This document shows positions 1 to 12,149 of a stretch of DNA of 64,000 nt, one piece after another. A program made the position numbers and the translations under genes. Location of the stretch: the NCBI GenBank assembly GCA_009760855.2, contig WPIO01000005.1:11946001-12010000 (forward strand), given 5' to 3'. This stretch comes from Cristatella mucedo (lineage: Eukaryota > Bryozoa > Phylactolaemata > Cristatellidae). The notes under the pieces are model-generated. The model was not told where the DNA came from. It did no database searches and was given only the letters and a program-made list of their open reading frames with translations. Positions within the stretch are counted from its first letter, which is position 1. The number at the start of each line of letters is the position of its first letter.

Positions 1-101
1 GCAGCAACTTGTGGCCTCAGAGGGCTCGGTTCGTTGAGATTTCAGTCATAAAGCATGTCTGACTGCTCAGAGTTAAAGTATTCGAGGCTCACTCTTTACA
101 G

Positions 102-183
102 ATGCACTCATTCGAAGGCAGATGATGATAGAGCCGAGATGGCTGCTCAGCGTTATTCCCATGCTTCTTCGTCATATCAACAG
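102..183 (+). CDS. Predicted internal exon 1 of the large 3' gene (candidate CaV2 C-terminal tail)
   Basis: A pyrimidine-rich acceptor (CACTCTTTACAG) precedes base 102 and the donor CAG|GTATTT follows base 183. One leading base completes a split codon, then 27 codons run open and end in phase 0. The peptide is hydrophilic, with an Asp-Asp-Asp-Arg-Ala-Glu stretch followed by Ser/Tyr/Gln-rich sequence and no hydrophobic segment, as expected for a cytoplasmic tail. It is the first of five + strand exons whose phases agree. The upstream part of the gene lies outside the window. The exon is short and was found by eye, so it is the least certain of the five; a chance open frame between two splice-like sites is the alternative. 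Confidence 0.45.
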
Positions 184-385
184 GTATTTCAATAAACCAA
201 CCAGTCTTGTAATGGCAAGGCAGCTGCAGTGCTACCCAGGAGTTTAAAATGTCTCATACTGTTGATGGAATGTATTTTGCGCAGCTCTGCAAAGGAACTT
301 TAAAGCATGTTTCTGCTACTCTATTCTTATATCTCGCGGATCAGATCATAGTCATCTTTGCTGAGGTATACATATATTTAGTATG

Positions 386-1895
386 TAATAATAATAATAA
401 TATAAATAATTCACTTGATAAAGCGCCCTCAGATAACTCAATCTCTATCTTGGCGCTTTGCATTTGTTGCAAAGGGAAATGCGATTGAATCGTGAGTAAT
501 ATCATGCTTGATAAACAACATGAATAACACGGTTAGTGGTGGCATGCACAGGGTCAGCATGCAAATGTGGTTAGTGGCAGCATGCTCAGTGTCAACACGC
601 ATAAGCACATGAAGGACGAATGACAGGGACCGACTAAATGCTGTCCTAAATAGGTGTGTTTCTAAGTTCTTTTTTCAAAGTTCTTTTTAAATGTGGTCAA
701 GTCAGGGGATATTCTGACGCAAGTCGGCAGTGAGTGCCAGGCTTTGGGAGCATACGAACTAAATGCACGGTCTCCAAAGGATTTGAGGTTTGTACAAGCT
801 ATTGGTAAACTGTTGGATTCCGAAAAGCGGGTGGTACGATGCTTGGCCTGGTGGGGGAGCAGATCTGAGAGATATGCTGGAGCCAGAGAATGAAGTGACC
901 TAAAAAAGTGAGCGACAAAACCTTGAAGTCGATCCGTTGCTTGACTTGAAGCCAATGCAGGTCGGCGAGAAGCGGTGTGATGTGGTAACTGCGACGCTCA
1001 CGACAGACCAGCCTAGCTGCAGAGTTTTGCACCAGCTGTAATCGCCTGATTGCACATGCCGGTAGGCCAGCAAGCAGTGAGTTACAGAAGTCAAGACAGG
1101 ATGTCACAAATGCATGGACCAACTCAGACGTGGTATCCTTATCTAAACAAACCCGAATTTTATTAATGTTATGTAGCTGAAAGTAGGCAGACTTGATTGT
1201 GGAGCTGATGTGATTGTCTAACGAAAGGTCACTTTGGAACATAACACCTAGTTTTCGAGCTGATTCAACTGGAGATATGCTGGCAGAGCCAATTTTGAGC
1301 GTCAGCCTTTCCAATTTCTGAATCGCACTGGGTTTGCCCATAACTAGTAAGTTAATTTTATCATCGTTTAGTTTCAGAAACTTGCTGCCATCCATGTGCG
1401 GATGTCATTAATACATGCAGCAAGTGAGTTAAAAGAATTCGAGGTGCTCGAAGGCGGGTAGAGATCAAAGCAAAGGTACAACTGAGTGTCATCCGCATAG
1501 AAGTGAAAGCCTAGATTGTGCTTGGAAATGACATCAGCAAGAGGGAGAGTATAAACTGAAAAGAACCGGACCTAGCACGGAGCGCTGAGGTACCCCATAT
1601 ATCAGAGGTACCTCGCATGATCTTTGTCTATTCACGTTAATATTCTGGAGTCTCCCACTGAGATAGGACCTGAACCATGGCAGAGCAGTGCCAGTGATGC
1701 CCAGGCGAGATGAGAGTCGCTCTAGAAGAACTTTGTGATCGATAGTATTAAAAGCGGCCGAAAGATCTAGAAAAACAAGCAGAGACACTCTACCTATGTC
1801 TGCACTCCTAAATAAGTCGTTGTACACCCTAAGCAGTGCTGATTCTGTGGAGTGATTAGCTCTAAAGCCAGACTGGAACTTACTAGTAAGGTTTG
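386..1895 (-). mobile_element. LINE-A (CR1/L2-like) retrotransposon, 5'-truncated and frameshifted
   Basis: Read on the minus strand, this is the 3' part of a LINE ORF2. It starts in the reverse transcriptase (a QSGFRANHSTESALL-type motif, then SAAFNTIDH and GVPQRSVLGPVLF) and runs through the thumb/C-terminal part (LDFCNSLLAGLPACAIRR, the HWLQVKQRIDFKVLSLTF block and WHSLP). It ends in the family's conserved 3' hairpin (AAAGCGCC...GGGCGCTTT) and an (ATT)n tail at 386-410. The coding frame is broken into at least three frames with stops, so it is dead. The 5' end and endonuclease domain are missing, as is usual for target-primed LINE copies. It lies antisense in the first intron of the left-hand gene. 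Confidence 0.9.
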
Positions 1896-2640
1896 TACAT
1901 ATATGTATGTACATATATAAATATATATATATATGTGTGTGTATTTATATCTGCGTATATCCATATATGTAGTAGTCCTGGTGAAAATATAAAAGCAAAG
2001 CAGAGTTTGGAAACCTCAGCATGTTCATTCTTCTTTTGCACGGAGAGCTAATAGCAGCCTGGTTCACCTACAGGCAGACCTGGGTGCTGGCCCACCCTTT
2101 CCCCAGTTACTTACCGTGTGTAATTTATCTTAAACAGCTTAAAGAACAAACAGTAAAATGATAAGAAAAATCTTATTACTCAGGTCGAATAAAAAGTTTG
2201 AATGAAAGAAAGCACACACCATTAGATATCCAATTTCATTAATATGCAGCATCGAACTGGAGACTTTAATTATATAACGTGCCATTGCAATTGTTGCATT
2301 TTTATACATTTCATTACACAATTGATTGCATACAATAGAAGTCTAAATCTACGTCTATCCGGGTGGTGGTAAGCTTGTAGGTTCAAGACTCGGCATCGCG
2401 ATATGATTGAATCTTGCGCACGAGACCAAACGCATAGCCAGGATTCTGGTATCAGAGCTTAATATTGACCTTGTGGTTTTTTGGACAAAGTCGGAGACTT
2501 CTTGTGTGAAAACTTTCGGAATGACTCTTTAGCCTTCTTAAAACTTGTTATTTCAATTATTGATAACAGTAATAAGAAACTTTCATAGCACCACAAGAGA
2601 ACCATAACTCTTCCCGGGCACTTTAAGTATGCGGCGAAAT

Positions 2641-2955
2641 AAGCAAGTCAGTTGGCTGATGATAACACGCACAGTGTTAGCACGCATACGCATTTAAAGG
2701 ACAATACACCAAGACCCAATAAACGCTGTGAAGAGAAGTGAAGATGGTCGGACACAAATGCATGGAAAAACCGTCGCATCCTTGACTTACCTGACCCAAA
2801 TTTTTGTAATTTTATATAGCTGAACATAGGTATACCCGACTGTGGAGCTGATATAGTCGTCTAATGAGAGTTCACTTTGGAACAGAACACCCGGATTTCG
2901 TTCAGATGCTACACGAGATATGCTGCCCGCGCCCATTTTGAGAGTTGTACATCAA
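2641..2955 (-). mobile_element. Degenerate LINE-A fragment
   Basis: It is recognisable from the family phrases for the 3' untranslated part (GTTAGCACGCATACGCAT) and the body (GAGCTGATATAGTCGTCTAA, TTCACTTTGGAACAGAACACC), in the same order as in the better copies at 386-1895 and 23903-25167. Many substitutions and internal deletions leave no open frame. Confidence 0.65.
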
Positions 2956-4808
2956 ATTTCTAAGCGCCACCCTGTTTTCCCAAATTAAGTGGAGTTTTTT
3001 ATTGTCTATAAATCTGAGAAAGTTAGTAATTTAACTCATTTAATTCAGGTGTTGGCTAAACGCTTAAAAAGACTACATACAGCCTGAAGTGCCCTGGCGA
3101 AGGTGCGCCTCTATAAAAGCATTCATTGACGCACAAAGAAGAAATTCGTACCCCTATTTTAAAAGCTTAAGCGCAGCTCGCTGAAAGCGTGCCGCACGGC
3201 AAGCCTACTCGGTTAAACAAAAGTTGCCTATTTAGCTATCTCCGAAAACACGATACTCATTTTAAAATTATGACATTCCCTCTGTAACCCGACAGCTGTC
3301 GTGCGCGCCGAAAGAGCGCGCCCAATGTGGCCGTTCAAGCAGCCTTTCTATCACAATCTCCAACTCAAATAGTTGATTTATGTGGAGGAATTCCTTGATT
3401 CTGATCGCCAAAGTCGAGTCGTCGAAAAGTCTCTAAAGTCTCTGTGTTCCTTTCTACTCAACATTAGAGTTCACTAAATTATTATTTCTATCCAGCACGC
3501 ATTAAGCGCCTAGAAAGGGATGCGATTCTTCTTTTTGTGCTTTTTACCAATGTCTTTTTAATATTATAATTATTAAGCTTCATAGCCTACCTCGCTTCAT
3601 GGTAGCGCTGCGGAGGGGTTGGCGGGCTTTCGAGGAGGGGGGCTTAAAACTCGATGGCTATAGCTCCTTTGGCCTCGCTGCTCAGCTGCATGCAGAGGAG
3701 GCTCTGTTTAAGAGAACGCTTGGCTCCTTCCCGTTGGAAGCCGACTTTTAACTCGCCACAGCTCTAAGGAGACGCCGCCCGCACGACCTGCTTTTTTAGC
3801 CTGCCTCTAGGTCTGGTGAACTCCTCTGGAGAGGCAACGTTGCAATCAGCTGTGCAACCACTAAGCAGGTCTCGTTAGCCTCTCCTCCCTAGCACCCTTT
3901 AAAATTAATCGGCAGCCGTTTCTGGAAGCAGATGAGGCTCTGCACGCCAAAGAAGTGCCGATATAATAGGCTCTTCAGCCCCTCGGAAAAAATGCGCGCT
4001 TCCCATTTTGAGAAAGTCCTAATTTCTGCACAGAAATAGCGCCATTCGGAAACTTTTATTGACGTCAGATAAAAAGAGACTGAGCTCCATTTTGAGTACT
4101 TCAGCCTGCTTCCGGAAGGTAGACTTCTCGGCGGTTGGCTTTCGCGACCCCAACTTGAAATATGTGTTGTCTCCCTCTGGAGATACCGCGGCTTGAAGCT
4201 ACACTCCGAAAGTGCGAGTAGACTCGCCGAAGGGTTCTATTCATTTTGAAAAAATTGCATCTCAAATTTTTGAAGAACCACTGGCAAGCTTCTTTGGACA
4301 CACCCGTCTAAAAAGAAGCATCGCTCTAATTTGAAGAGCGTGAAGCTGCACGTACAAAGCGCCTCTCGGCAGCCATCTTTCACATGTCTAAATAGTCACC
4401 ACCTCAGCAACTTGACAAATAAGATACCTCCCTGACAAATTAAATTGCAACCTCTGTGCGACCAACCCTGACCGTGCTTCGTCGCTCTAGCGCTATTTTT
4501 AGCACCGTCCGAGAAAAAAGCGATACGATATAATCTAGAGAAACACCCCGAGGCTGCCGCCGAAGTCACGAGCCTTTAATTGAACGCCATTTAAAAAACG
4601 ACTCTGAAAGCCAAATTCAACAAAAATCAAAATAAATCTATGCTGTAAACGCCAAAGTTTACGATCTGCTAAGTAAACACCAGTACAAAGCAGGCTGCGT
4701 ATCAATGCCGTGCAGCAGCAATCTTTCCAACTCTCAGCTGTTCAGCGCTTGGATGCTGGCGTGGTCACTATTGTGCGCTTTATACTTGGTGATGTTTACT
4801 TATTGCAG

Positions 4809-4895
4809 GCAGACTGTGACGACGAAGAGGTTTCGCTGCTAAGCAGTAGTGTACGTGACCAGCACGCCCTACATCCACAATCCTCTTTCGGTCAG
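4809..4895 (+). CDS. Predicted exon 2 of the candidate CaV2 tail gene
   Basis: An 87-base exon of 29 codons, phase 0 at both ends. A T-rich tract ending TTACTTATTGCAG precedes it and a near-consensus donor (CAG|GTGAGA) follows. The peptide begins with a strongly acidic cluster (ADCDDEEVSLL), then Ser- and Gln/His-rich sequence, with no membrane segment. A phase-0 cassette of this size can be skipped without shifting frame, so alternative inclusion is possible. The frame extends a little past both splice sites, so openness alone is not the evidence; the paired splice sites, the acidic composition and the phase fit with the exons at 102-183 and 8569-8824 are. Confidence 0.55.
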
Positions 4896-6567
4896 GTGAG
4901 AGTGTTTTCGGCAATTCTCAGCAGCTTCCTGTCGAGGAGTTTGTCCCTGCCGTGCTAGTGGCTAACCCTATTAGGGATCGCTAAAAAGCTCTTTTAGTTA
5001 GATACTCTCTCTCTTTATTTATTTGAGATGTAGGTCTTGCAGGTTTTTAGCTTTACAGTCCAGGAAATTGGCTATTTTATTTTTTCTTCCTAGGCATTAC
5101 TTTTTGGACAGACCGGTGTATTAACTGTTTTTCAGTGTTCTGCGTTTCAGTGGGTTATGGCTGCGTTTCCCTTAGCAGTGACTGACTGAAAAAATGGGTC
5201 ATATAATCCAAGATATAAAGATTAGTTATACCACTTACCATCAAAACGCAACATCTTGGTGCATAGCTAGCATTCAAGCAGACCAATTAAAAGCTGGTCA
5301 CTGCTAGTCGAACTAGAATGTGGCAATAGCAATACATTTATTGGTGGTGCCTGAATTGTGACAGTTAACAACAGGATGCATAATAACCCGTAGCTTACTG
5401 TCTTTTTAAAATACTGCTAACCGAACTCAGTTTCCTGTCCAGCCTCCTAGCTAGAAACAGGTCTCGTGGCGCTGTACAATGTTGAGCTAGAAGTTATCAC
5501 GAGAGCACATTGACTTATTTCTGAGGTATGGCCAATATTGATTGCTGTCCCGCTCTGCCACCGCCTGCATTGCTTGCGTGAATAGTCATCTGCCTCCGTG
5601 ATCTACTTCGTTTCAAGCGGCGATGGCAAGCACCCGGCTATGTACGCTGTGCTGCGTTAGGAGGGTATAATTCCAAATTTGCTGCACGAGTTCGTAACAG
5701 CTTTCAGCGATTAAATGGGCTACACCACCGATTAAGAGCTCGAGCTCAAATAGAGCCTTACTGTTACCTGAAAGAATAGGCACTCTGCATACATATGCAA
5801 GAGCAGTCTATCCCTGACTAACCATACGGCCGGAATGCTAATCTCCGTGGCTTATGAGGCTGGCAGTGGGTGTATTAAAAAATGCACATGCATTAGCGGT
5901 ATATACCAAGAATGCAATTTTTAAAATGGTCATAGCTGAATCGACGGTTATAATGCAGCCTCTTAGTCAAGTATAGTTAGTGCAATTTCCGGACGGCTTA
6001 GGAAACATTGGCAAGCACAGGTTTCGTGCAAATACCCTTATGAACAAGAGTAATCTTACTTGCAGGCTCAACAAGAAGAATGTGCAACGAACTTTTCGAT
6101 GGTTTCTCCAATAACTTACATTTGAATTTAAGTACGTAGTGGCGATATATTTCTGGCTGCTCAGCATCGCGGGATATACTATATGGCCATGACGTTACAT
6201 CACAGGTGTACAAACACGCACCCTCTGTTTATTTATCTGTCTCCACCTACATGTTGGTTACATCGATAATACTACAATTTATAGTGGCTTTCTAATCTTA
6301 TAGAGTCTCACAAACCTTTGTGACATGCTTGTCTTAATGTCAAACGATAACAAAACAGTCAACAGTGCAGCAATCAATCGCAGATAATAGCTCGACAGTA
6401 AGTCAGCCACACATGCAGGAGCATGGAAATTAGTTAATTTTAGTGGCTAGAAAATTGGGACGATTGCTGAATGCATCGAGTTAGGTAATGGGCTTGGCAA
6501 ATGACACTCTTATCAAAACACTTGTTAATGATGGCCTTCGGTTCCCTGCGACTTTTTCTTTGACCAT

Positions 6568-6860
6568 CACTCCCCAACAGTTCTTACGCAACGACAACTA
6601 CTCTCCTACTACCGACTATGGCTCATCTTTTTCAGTGGTCCTGAGCTGATACTTCTATGCGACTCACTACCTCAACTGCTCTCCTGACTCTGCTATGCTT
6701 CCCACTTTCTCTTTGTTGCATGAGACGAAGTCTGTTGGCTACCGAATGCATACGGAAAGCCGCTTAGGCTGTGAGTGCGCTATACAAAACTCTCCTGCGT
6801 AACACCCACATGGTCTTTATGACTTTGTGGAGTTACAGACGGAGATGCATTGCATAACAG
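6568..6860 (+). mobile_element. LINE-B 3' end, 5'-truncated
   Basis: This matches the other LINE-B copies at 38560, 50874 and 57556: CAGTTCTTACGCAACGACAA at the left, then ACTCACTACCTCAACTGCTC, GTCTGTTGGCTACCGAATGC and CTATACAAAACTCTCCTGCG, with a 3' end of ACGGAGATGCATTGCATA (the family ends in GAGATACATTACATTA). Only the last coding stretch and 3' untranslated part are present, with an in-frame stop. Confidence 0.85.
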
Positions 6861-7009
6861 CGTACAACGGAGCCATAAATGGCATACTGCTAACCTAGTA
6901 ATCACGCATGCTAGTACGCACATGGGCACATTCATTCGCACTGAGTGTGAGACATGCTCTGCTTGGCATCCTCAAGTTACGTATCAGCTACAAAGCACCT
7001 ACTGTCAAC

Positions 7010-7105
7010 AAGCATAATATGGTTAGAGGCAGCATGCACATTGTCAACATGGAATATGGTTACTGGTAACTTGCAGTGTCAGCACGCATGAGCACACACA
7101 ACACA
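7010..7105 (-). mobile_element. Short LINE-A 3' untranslated scrap
   Basis: It contains the two family phrases TGGTTAGAGGCAGCATGCAC and GTCAGCACGCATGAGCACA in LINE-A order, read on the minus strand. Flanking sequence to about 7,340 may be a more decayed continuation, but I cannot follow it with confidence. Confidence 0.5.
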
Positions 7106-8568
7106 AATTACAAGGCTAAACAGATTTCTGCAAGAACCATGTTGTAGTTTTTGATACATAATATTTGCCCAATATTTTGCATATGTGGCTGAGAATTGGG
7201 ACAACATAAGGTAATAGAAGAAAGTATTATTAGTTGTAGTCGCATAGTGGATGCAATGTTAGGGTCATCTTTAGTATCAAAGCCAAACCTCGGGCGCAGT
7301 ATTATCATTAGTTGTTTGCGCTGATTCAGTTACAGAACATAGCGCAGGCAAGTGACTATTTAGATCGCCCGACTAATTGAAATTTATATGGCTCAGGAAT
7401 TTCAGATCAGAACTCAACAATTAAGTTCCTCTTAGAATTTTTGAAATACGATCCTCTGGTTAATGGGCATTCTGCGACTGATTCTCGTCACCTGCTCCTC
7501 CTCGTTCAAGTCATCTGTTGTTCCTAATAACACTGGACTTAAAAGCTGAAGATTGAGTATTAGAATTGAATTTTAACAAAGATTCACTTAGCTGGAATAG
7601 CAGGACCTTCATATTATATGTATTAGCTTGAAACGTGTCACGTCAGGTCTTGACCTTGTGAATATACATGTAGCTCATCAGGCCTCAAGAAGGAGTGCAT
7701 TACGTGCTGCCTCATTTGTTGTATGTTTGGCTGCAAACCTTTCTGTAACTTTGGAAAGCCTTATGATTACGCAGTTTCAAGGAGGGGAAGTTTTTGACAA
7801 TGCTCGAAGACTAAGCAGCTTTTGGTACAAAATGAAGCCAACGGGCATCTCTTTCAACAATGAAATAGTGATAAACAGCTGAGTCATGAGGGCAGTTGAG
7901 AAAAAAGTTGCATAGAAGTAAAAGTTTCATAGAGAGTTGTCTGGAAAAAAGAGTATAGGTCTTCAAAAAAGAGTTATAATCGTAGCATGATAATTGTGAA
8001 AATAAGTTACACAGCCAGAGACCTTCAGAAAAAATTCTTATGTGGCTTAGCGCATTTAGCATGTCACGCCAGAATGCAGGTAATCTGACCTGGCTATAGA
8101 TATGTGCCGCAGCGTTTGCTGCTACTACTGCACCAACTGAATGAATTCTTGGAATCTGTAGGCTATAGTTAGATACCTACAGTTGCTTGGTTTCGGTTTT
8201 TGTTGCCCCAGATATTCATGTGTGGTCTTGAGATCACAGGGGCATATAGTTAGATGCCTTGGCGGCGGGCTGCATTCAGTTGGTGGTCAGCTTTGGCGGC
8301 TGCCGGCTGGGTTGTTTCGGCCGGTTGAGGACCGACTCTGATCCTCCGCGGTTTACCGGCTGAGTGTGCCACAGAGGAGCTTGGTGCTCGTGCTATTATA
8401 GCTGCATGACCTTTTGTGTCGGAGCTACGACGTAGGCGGGGGGGGGGAGAGGGCAGATGGAAAGTGGACGCATTGCCGAGCAGTTAGGGCTGTCCCGCTC
8501 TGAGCCGTCCTCAGTTAGGAGAGCGTTTTGTATCATTCTGAGAATGAATTGATTTGTATACTATGTAG

Positions 8569-8824
8569 GACTCGACTTATTACCAAGGAGTCCCTTGTCA
8601 TCAGCCCGAAGGAGACATCGGAAGTCTGCAGCCAACGGTCAGAACTCGTGGTAGCATCCATCGGCTTAATGCAACAGAAAACACACGTTGGTCACCGGCT
8701 GTATACCTTCGACCTGTATCACCTAAGATGTCGGAGTTGCCGTTCCCTAGAGATGACCATCCAGTAAAGCCAGAACACTTCTATATCAAACACATACCAC
8801 ACGGAAGCGGTAGCATACGAGCAG
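8569..8824 (+). CDS. Predicted exon 3 of the candidate CaV2 tail gene
   Basis: A 256-base exon: 85 codons starting in phase 0 after TTTGTATACTATGTAG and ending one base into a codon at GCAG|GTACGG. The preceding TAG closes the frame immediately upstream, so coding must begin by splicing. The peptide is polar and proline-containing (PVSPKMSELPFPRDDHPVKP about two thirds in, then EHFYIKHIPHGSGSIRA), with no membrane segment or enzyme motif. The phase-1 end fits exon 17170-17953, which begins with the two bases AG that complete a Glu codon. An alternative acceptor (ACCAAG|GAG) a few bases downstream is weaker. I do not recognise a named domain in this part. Confidence 0.55.
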
Positions 8825-10199
8825 GTACGGTGCTGAAAGAATTTCTGCCTCTGCCTGTATTGCTTACGCGAATGAAAAAAATTAACATCATTTACTCAGG
8901 GCCCGCATAATCTTTGAGCATACATAACGTACCTTTACCATTAAGATAAACTACAAATCGAATGTTCATATGCCGCAACGACGCTGCAAACATGTCAATG
9001 CCGAAAAAATATGCACATTGAGAAAGTATATGCAGCGTCATTTCTTCCTTTAAATATTTGCTTTACAGCTAAAAAACCTATCTAATTCTAAATGTGAGTA
9101 TGCGAGTACTTGAGTCCGCGAGTGAATCCGTGTGTACCGGAATCTGAAGTTGCTAACATTTCTCATACGTTGTTGTTTGTAATATCTTAATTAATGCGGC
9201 GATGGTTCAGCAACAATGACTGTGTCAAGTCAAAGATAAAAGGGTAAATAATTCACTGAATTTGCATATAAACAGCTATAACATGCACTCACAGCTGAAA
9301 TTGAACAGCTAATTGTATATTGAATTATGGAGTTTTTGCCTTTACCGCTTTCGATCGTGATTCTTTAATTGCATACACCTATGTAAACGCAGGAGACATT
9401 ATCTCTCCATGGAACAGATAACAACAAAGAGCTAAACTAGCAGTCAGTCTTAGCGATGATCTTCGATACGCTTACCAACAATTTTTTTCATATTGAATTT
9501 TCCTGCGAAAAATCCGGGGATAAGAGTATACCATTATACCATTGAGACAGCATTGGTTTTAAGAAAATTAAAATTATCAGCATTTATTATTATCTAATTT
9601 ATTTTTAAGAAAATGCGAAAGAAGTTTTTATTAGAACATCTTGAACTTCTTAAACATTTACAAAAATCTTACCGTGAGTTTTTGCCAGTAAACTTAGTAA
9701 CGTTAATAACAATAATGAAGTTTAAAGAACTAAAAGAGAATCTAACGTCTTTCTACGCAATGCTCATAGACTCGACATGGATGAAAACATGTACAATCTC
9801 AACAAATACAAGAACACACACAGAGCGATTCACGTGGATGAAGCGTATGCTACGTATGCAAGCGGGTCTTGGCTGCTTTTTATGACGAAGTGAGCGCATG
9901 GTTTTCCAAGATTCGAGGTTGGTTAGTGATACAGATAAATGACCTGAGTCAGAGGAGCGGTAGATGTGAGGGAGACCAAAGGAGTACAGTTGACTCCGCT
10001 TATAAAACAATGCTTGGGCCGACAAAGGCCATTCTTGTAGGTGGAGTACTCCCGCATGCGGAATGAGACTATGGCTAGAGTAAATCTGAGAGAAGGAGCT
10101 GCTATTCTTGTAAGCAGGTTACACCTATATCCGATATTCTTATAAGCATAGTCGTGTAAATTTCAAATAAAGAAGCTGGAAGAAAAGATTAAGAGAGCC

Positions 10200-10985
10200 T
10201 GAAATTATGTGGCGTGACCTTGAAATTGATGTAGTACTTGAGGGAGAGCTTGTGCCGCTCGACTAGAAGTGGTGTGATGTAGCTGTGGCATTAGTGGCGG
10301 AAAACTTTTGTTACCGAGTTTTCTATAATCTTTAGGTGCCATACGGTAAAGGCTGAATAAGATTTACAAAGGTCTAGAAACAACTCAAAATGAGTGGATT
10401 GACTTACTTATGATACCCTCGTCTAAGAACGCCCAAGGTTTTCATTATTAAGTAAACTCGATCTTTATAGAGGTCTTGATATCGCCATCTAGTCCCTTGC
10501 GAACATGCTATTCAGATGCGGTAGAAAATATGCTTTTTGAGTAACTTTTGAGAGTGAGGCGGTCTAGTTTTCAAGTGAGGCTAGGTTTTCGCATAACTTA
10601 GGTTGTTTTCTGTTACGCTATAATTTCAGAACATTAGCCATATTTCAAAGGCAAATTTCGGAAGTGAAAGCCGCAAGTAAGTTGAAGAATCCAAGGTACT
10701 GGAGGTTTGTGAATGACCAAAGCTCAGTTATAGTTAAGTGACATCAGCATAGAGACACAAAATTCATTTGCATCTTGCAATGTCATCTGCAAGAGGTAGT
10801 GCATAGACGGGGCATAGCAGATGTAGAATTTGAATATAATGGCACCTAGAGCGGATCCCCGAGAGGCTCGCCAGATGACCTTTCTTTCGACGTCCACGCT
10901 CTGAAATCTCTAAGCAAGATAAACCCTAAGCCCATGCAGACTCATCCCACTGATGCCTAGGCTAGGAGATAGCACTTAAGAATGT
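10200..10985 (-). mobile_element. Very old LINE-A fragment
   Basis: The right part is recognisable on the minus strand by weak but ordered similarity to the reverse transcriptase region of 23903-25167: ATCAGCATAGAGACAC for ATCCGCATAGAAGTGA, then TCATCTGCAAGAGGTAGTG for ACATCAGCAAGAGGGAGAG, then the GGCACCTAGAGCGGATCCCC and GCCAGATGACCTTTC blocks. The left part is more doubtful. Confidence 0.5.
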
Positions 10986-12149
10986 CTTCGCGATAATGAT
11001 GTCGACAGCCACAGAGAGATGTACAAATCGTGATTCATTTGGATAGCGGGATAAGAAAACCTAATTTTTATACTGGCCCTTTGCATATGCCTCAGGGTTC
11101 GATCCCAATAACCCGGTCGCTAAAGGTGAGTACCTTAACCCTGAGCCTAACGAGAGCTACATTAGAATTAGGAGAGAGACTCGATCTTACTCGGCAGTGT
11201 CGAGATGGTCGTTGTACACCCGATCAACGACATAGCCCAAGGTGCTGCTCCTTTAAGCCGCGTATACATGCTCCGTCTTGCTTCTGTCCTGGCTCATGTC
11301 CTACTTCATTCTTGTAGGATATTTACGCGGTCAGTTTGCCTTCCGTCATGCCTCCTATCAGTTCCAACCCCAGAGTGGTCATGCAAAAAGCGTTTTGTTA
11401 GGGAGGTAGGTTCATCCGTGATTCACCTTCAGGCTAATTTAAACCATCCGAGACTGCGTTCGCCAGCTGCTTTATGATCTTTTTTCAGTATGAAAAGCTC
11501 GAAGTGTCCCAAAAACAAGGACTCTTGGAACGCATCGACGATTTTGTAGTTCATGTCGTCCGCCTTTCAAAGCAGTGAACAGGGTGTGTTCTTTCCAGGG
11601 CTTATGATTAGTAATTCAATCAGTCTTCCTACCATCTTGGCTCACAGAAGAACAGTGCTAAACTTCTCAGTCTTCGTTCAGTCCTCTGTAACTCTCGAAC
11701 CCCCTAGTTTTGGTGGCATATGCACTAACCTAAAACTAGAATGACAAATGAAAGAAACAAGACGGACCATGTAAACGCGACTGTAAGCTAGTTAGCATGG
11801 CCCAAAGCAGTATCAACTTTTTAATCATTCTTATGATAAGGCTGTTACCTGCAAGATCATTCCACATAGCAATTTCTAGCTATGTTGCTGGCTAAAGGAA
11901 TGCCAATGCAGTCTTTATCAGCTCAACATTAACCGTCCGAATTCCTTTACTATTTATCCGGCGATGACCACGGCTGAACTACCATACACCTACATAAAAC
12001 TTGTATTCATTATTATTGCGTCCGGTTTCATGAGATTAAGTTATAAGAAATCATTAATATTGATATTATAAGACATTTGCAGAGCAGACTAAGTAAGCTA
12101 AATCTCTTTCTGAGCACTGTAAATATACTGCAAAGAAATGTGTCGCTTG

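Larger units (their letters stand above)
184..4808 (+). other. Intron after exon 1, with LINE debris and an unassigned middle stretch
   Basis: It opens GTATTT and closes TTACTTATTGCAG. It contains two minus-strand LINE-A fragments (386-1895 and 2641-2955). From about 2,960 to 4,800 I recognise no gene or repeat family, apart from a possible LINE-A tail scrap near 3,500 (AAGCGCCTAGAAAGGGAT). The part from 3,600 to 4,450 is more GC-rich than its surroundings and repeats short phrases such as CATTTTGA and CTCTGGAGA without a clear repeat unit. Confidence 0.5.
4896..8568 (+). other. Intron after exon 2
   Basis: It runs from GTGAGA to a T-rich acceptor ending TACTATGTAG. It carries a LINE-B 3' end (6568-6860) and a short LINE-A scrap (7010-7105). 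The remainder (4,900-6,560 and 7,110-8,560) is AT-rich single-copy-looking sequence in which I see no supported gene or repeat. A run of nine G lies near 8,437. Confidence 0.5.
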
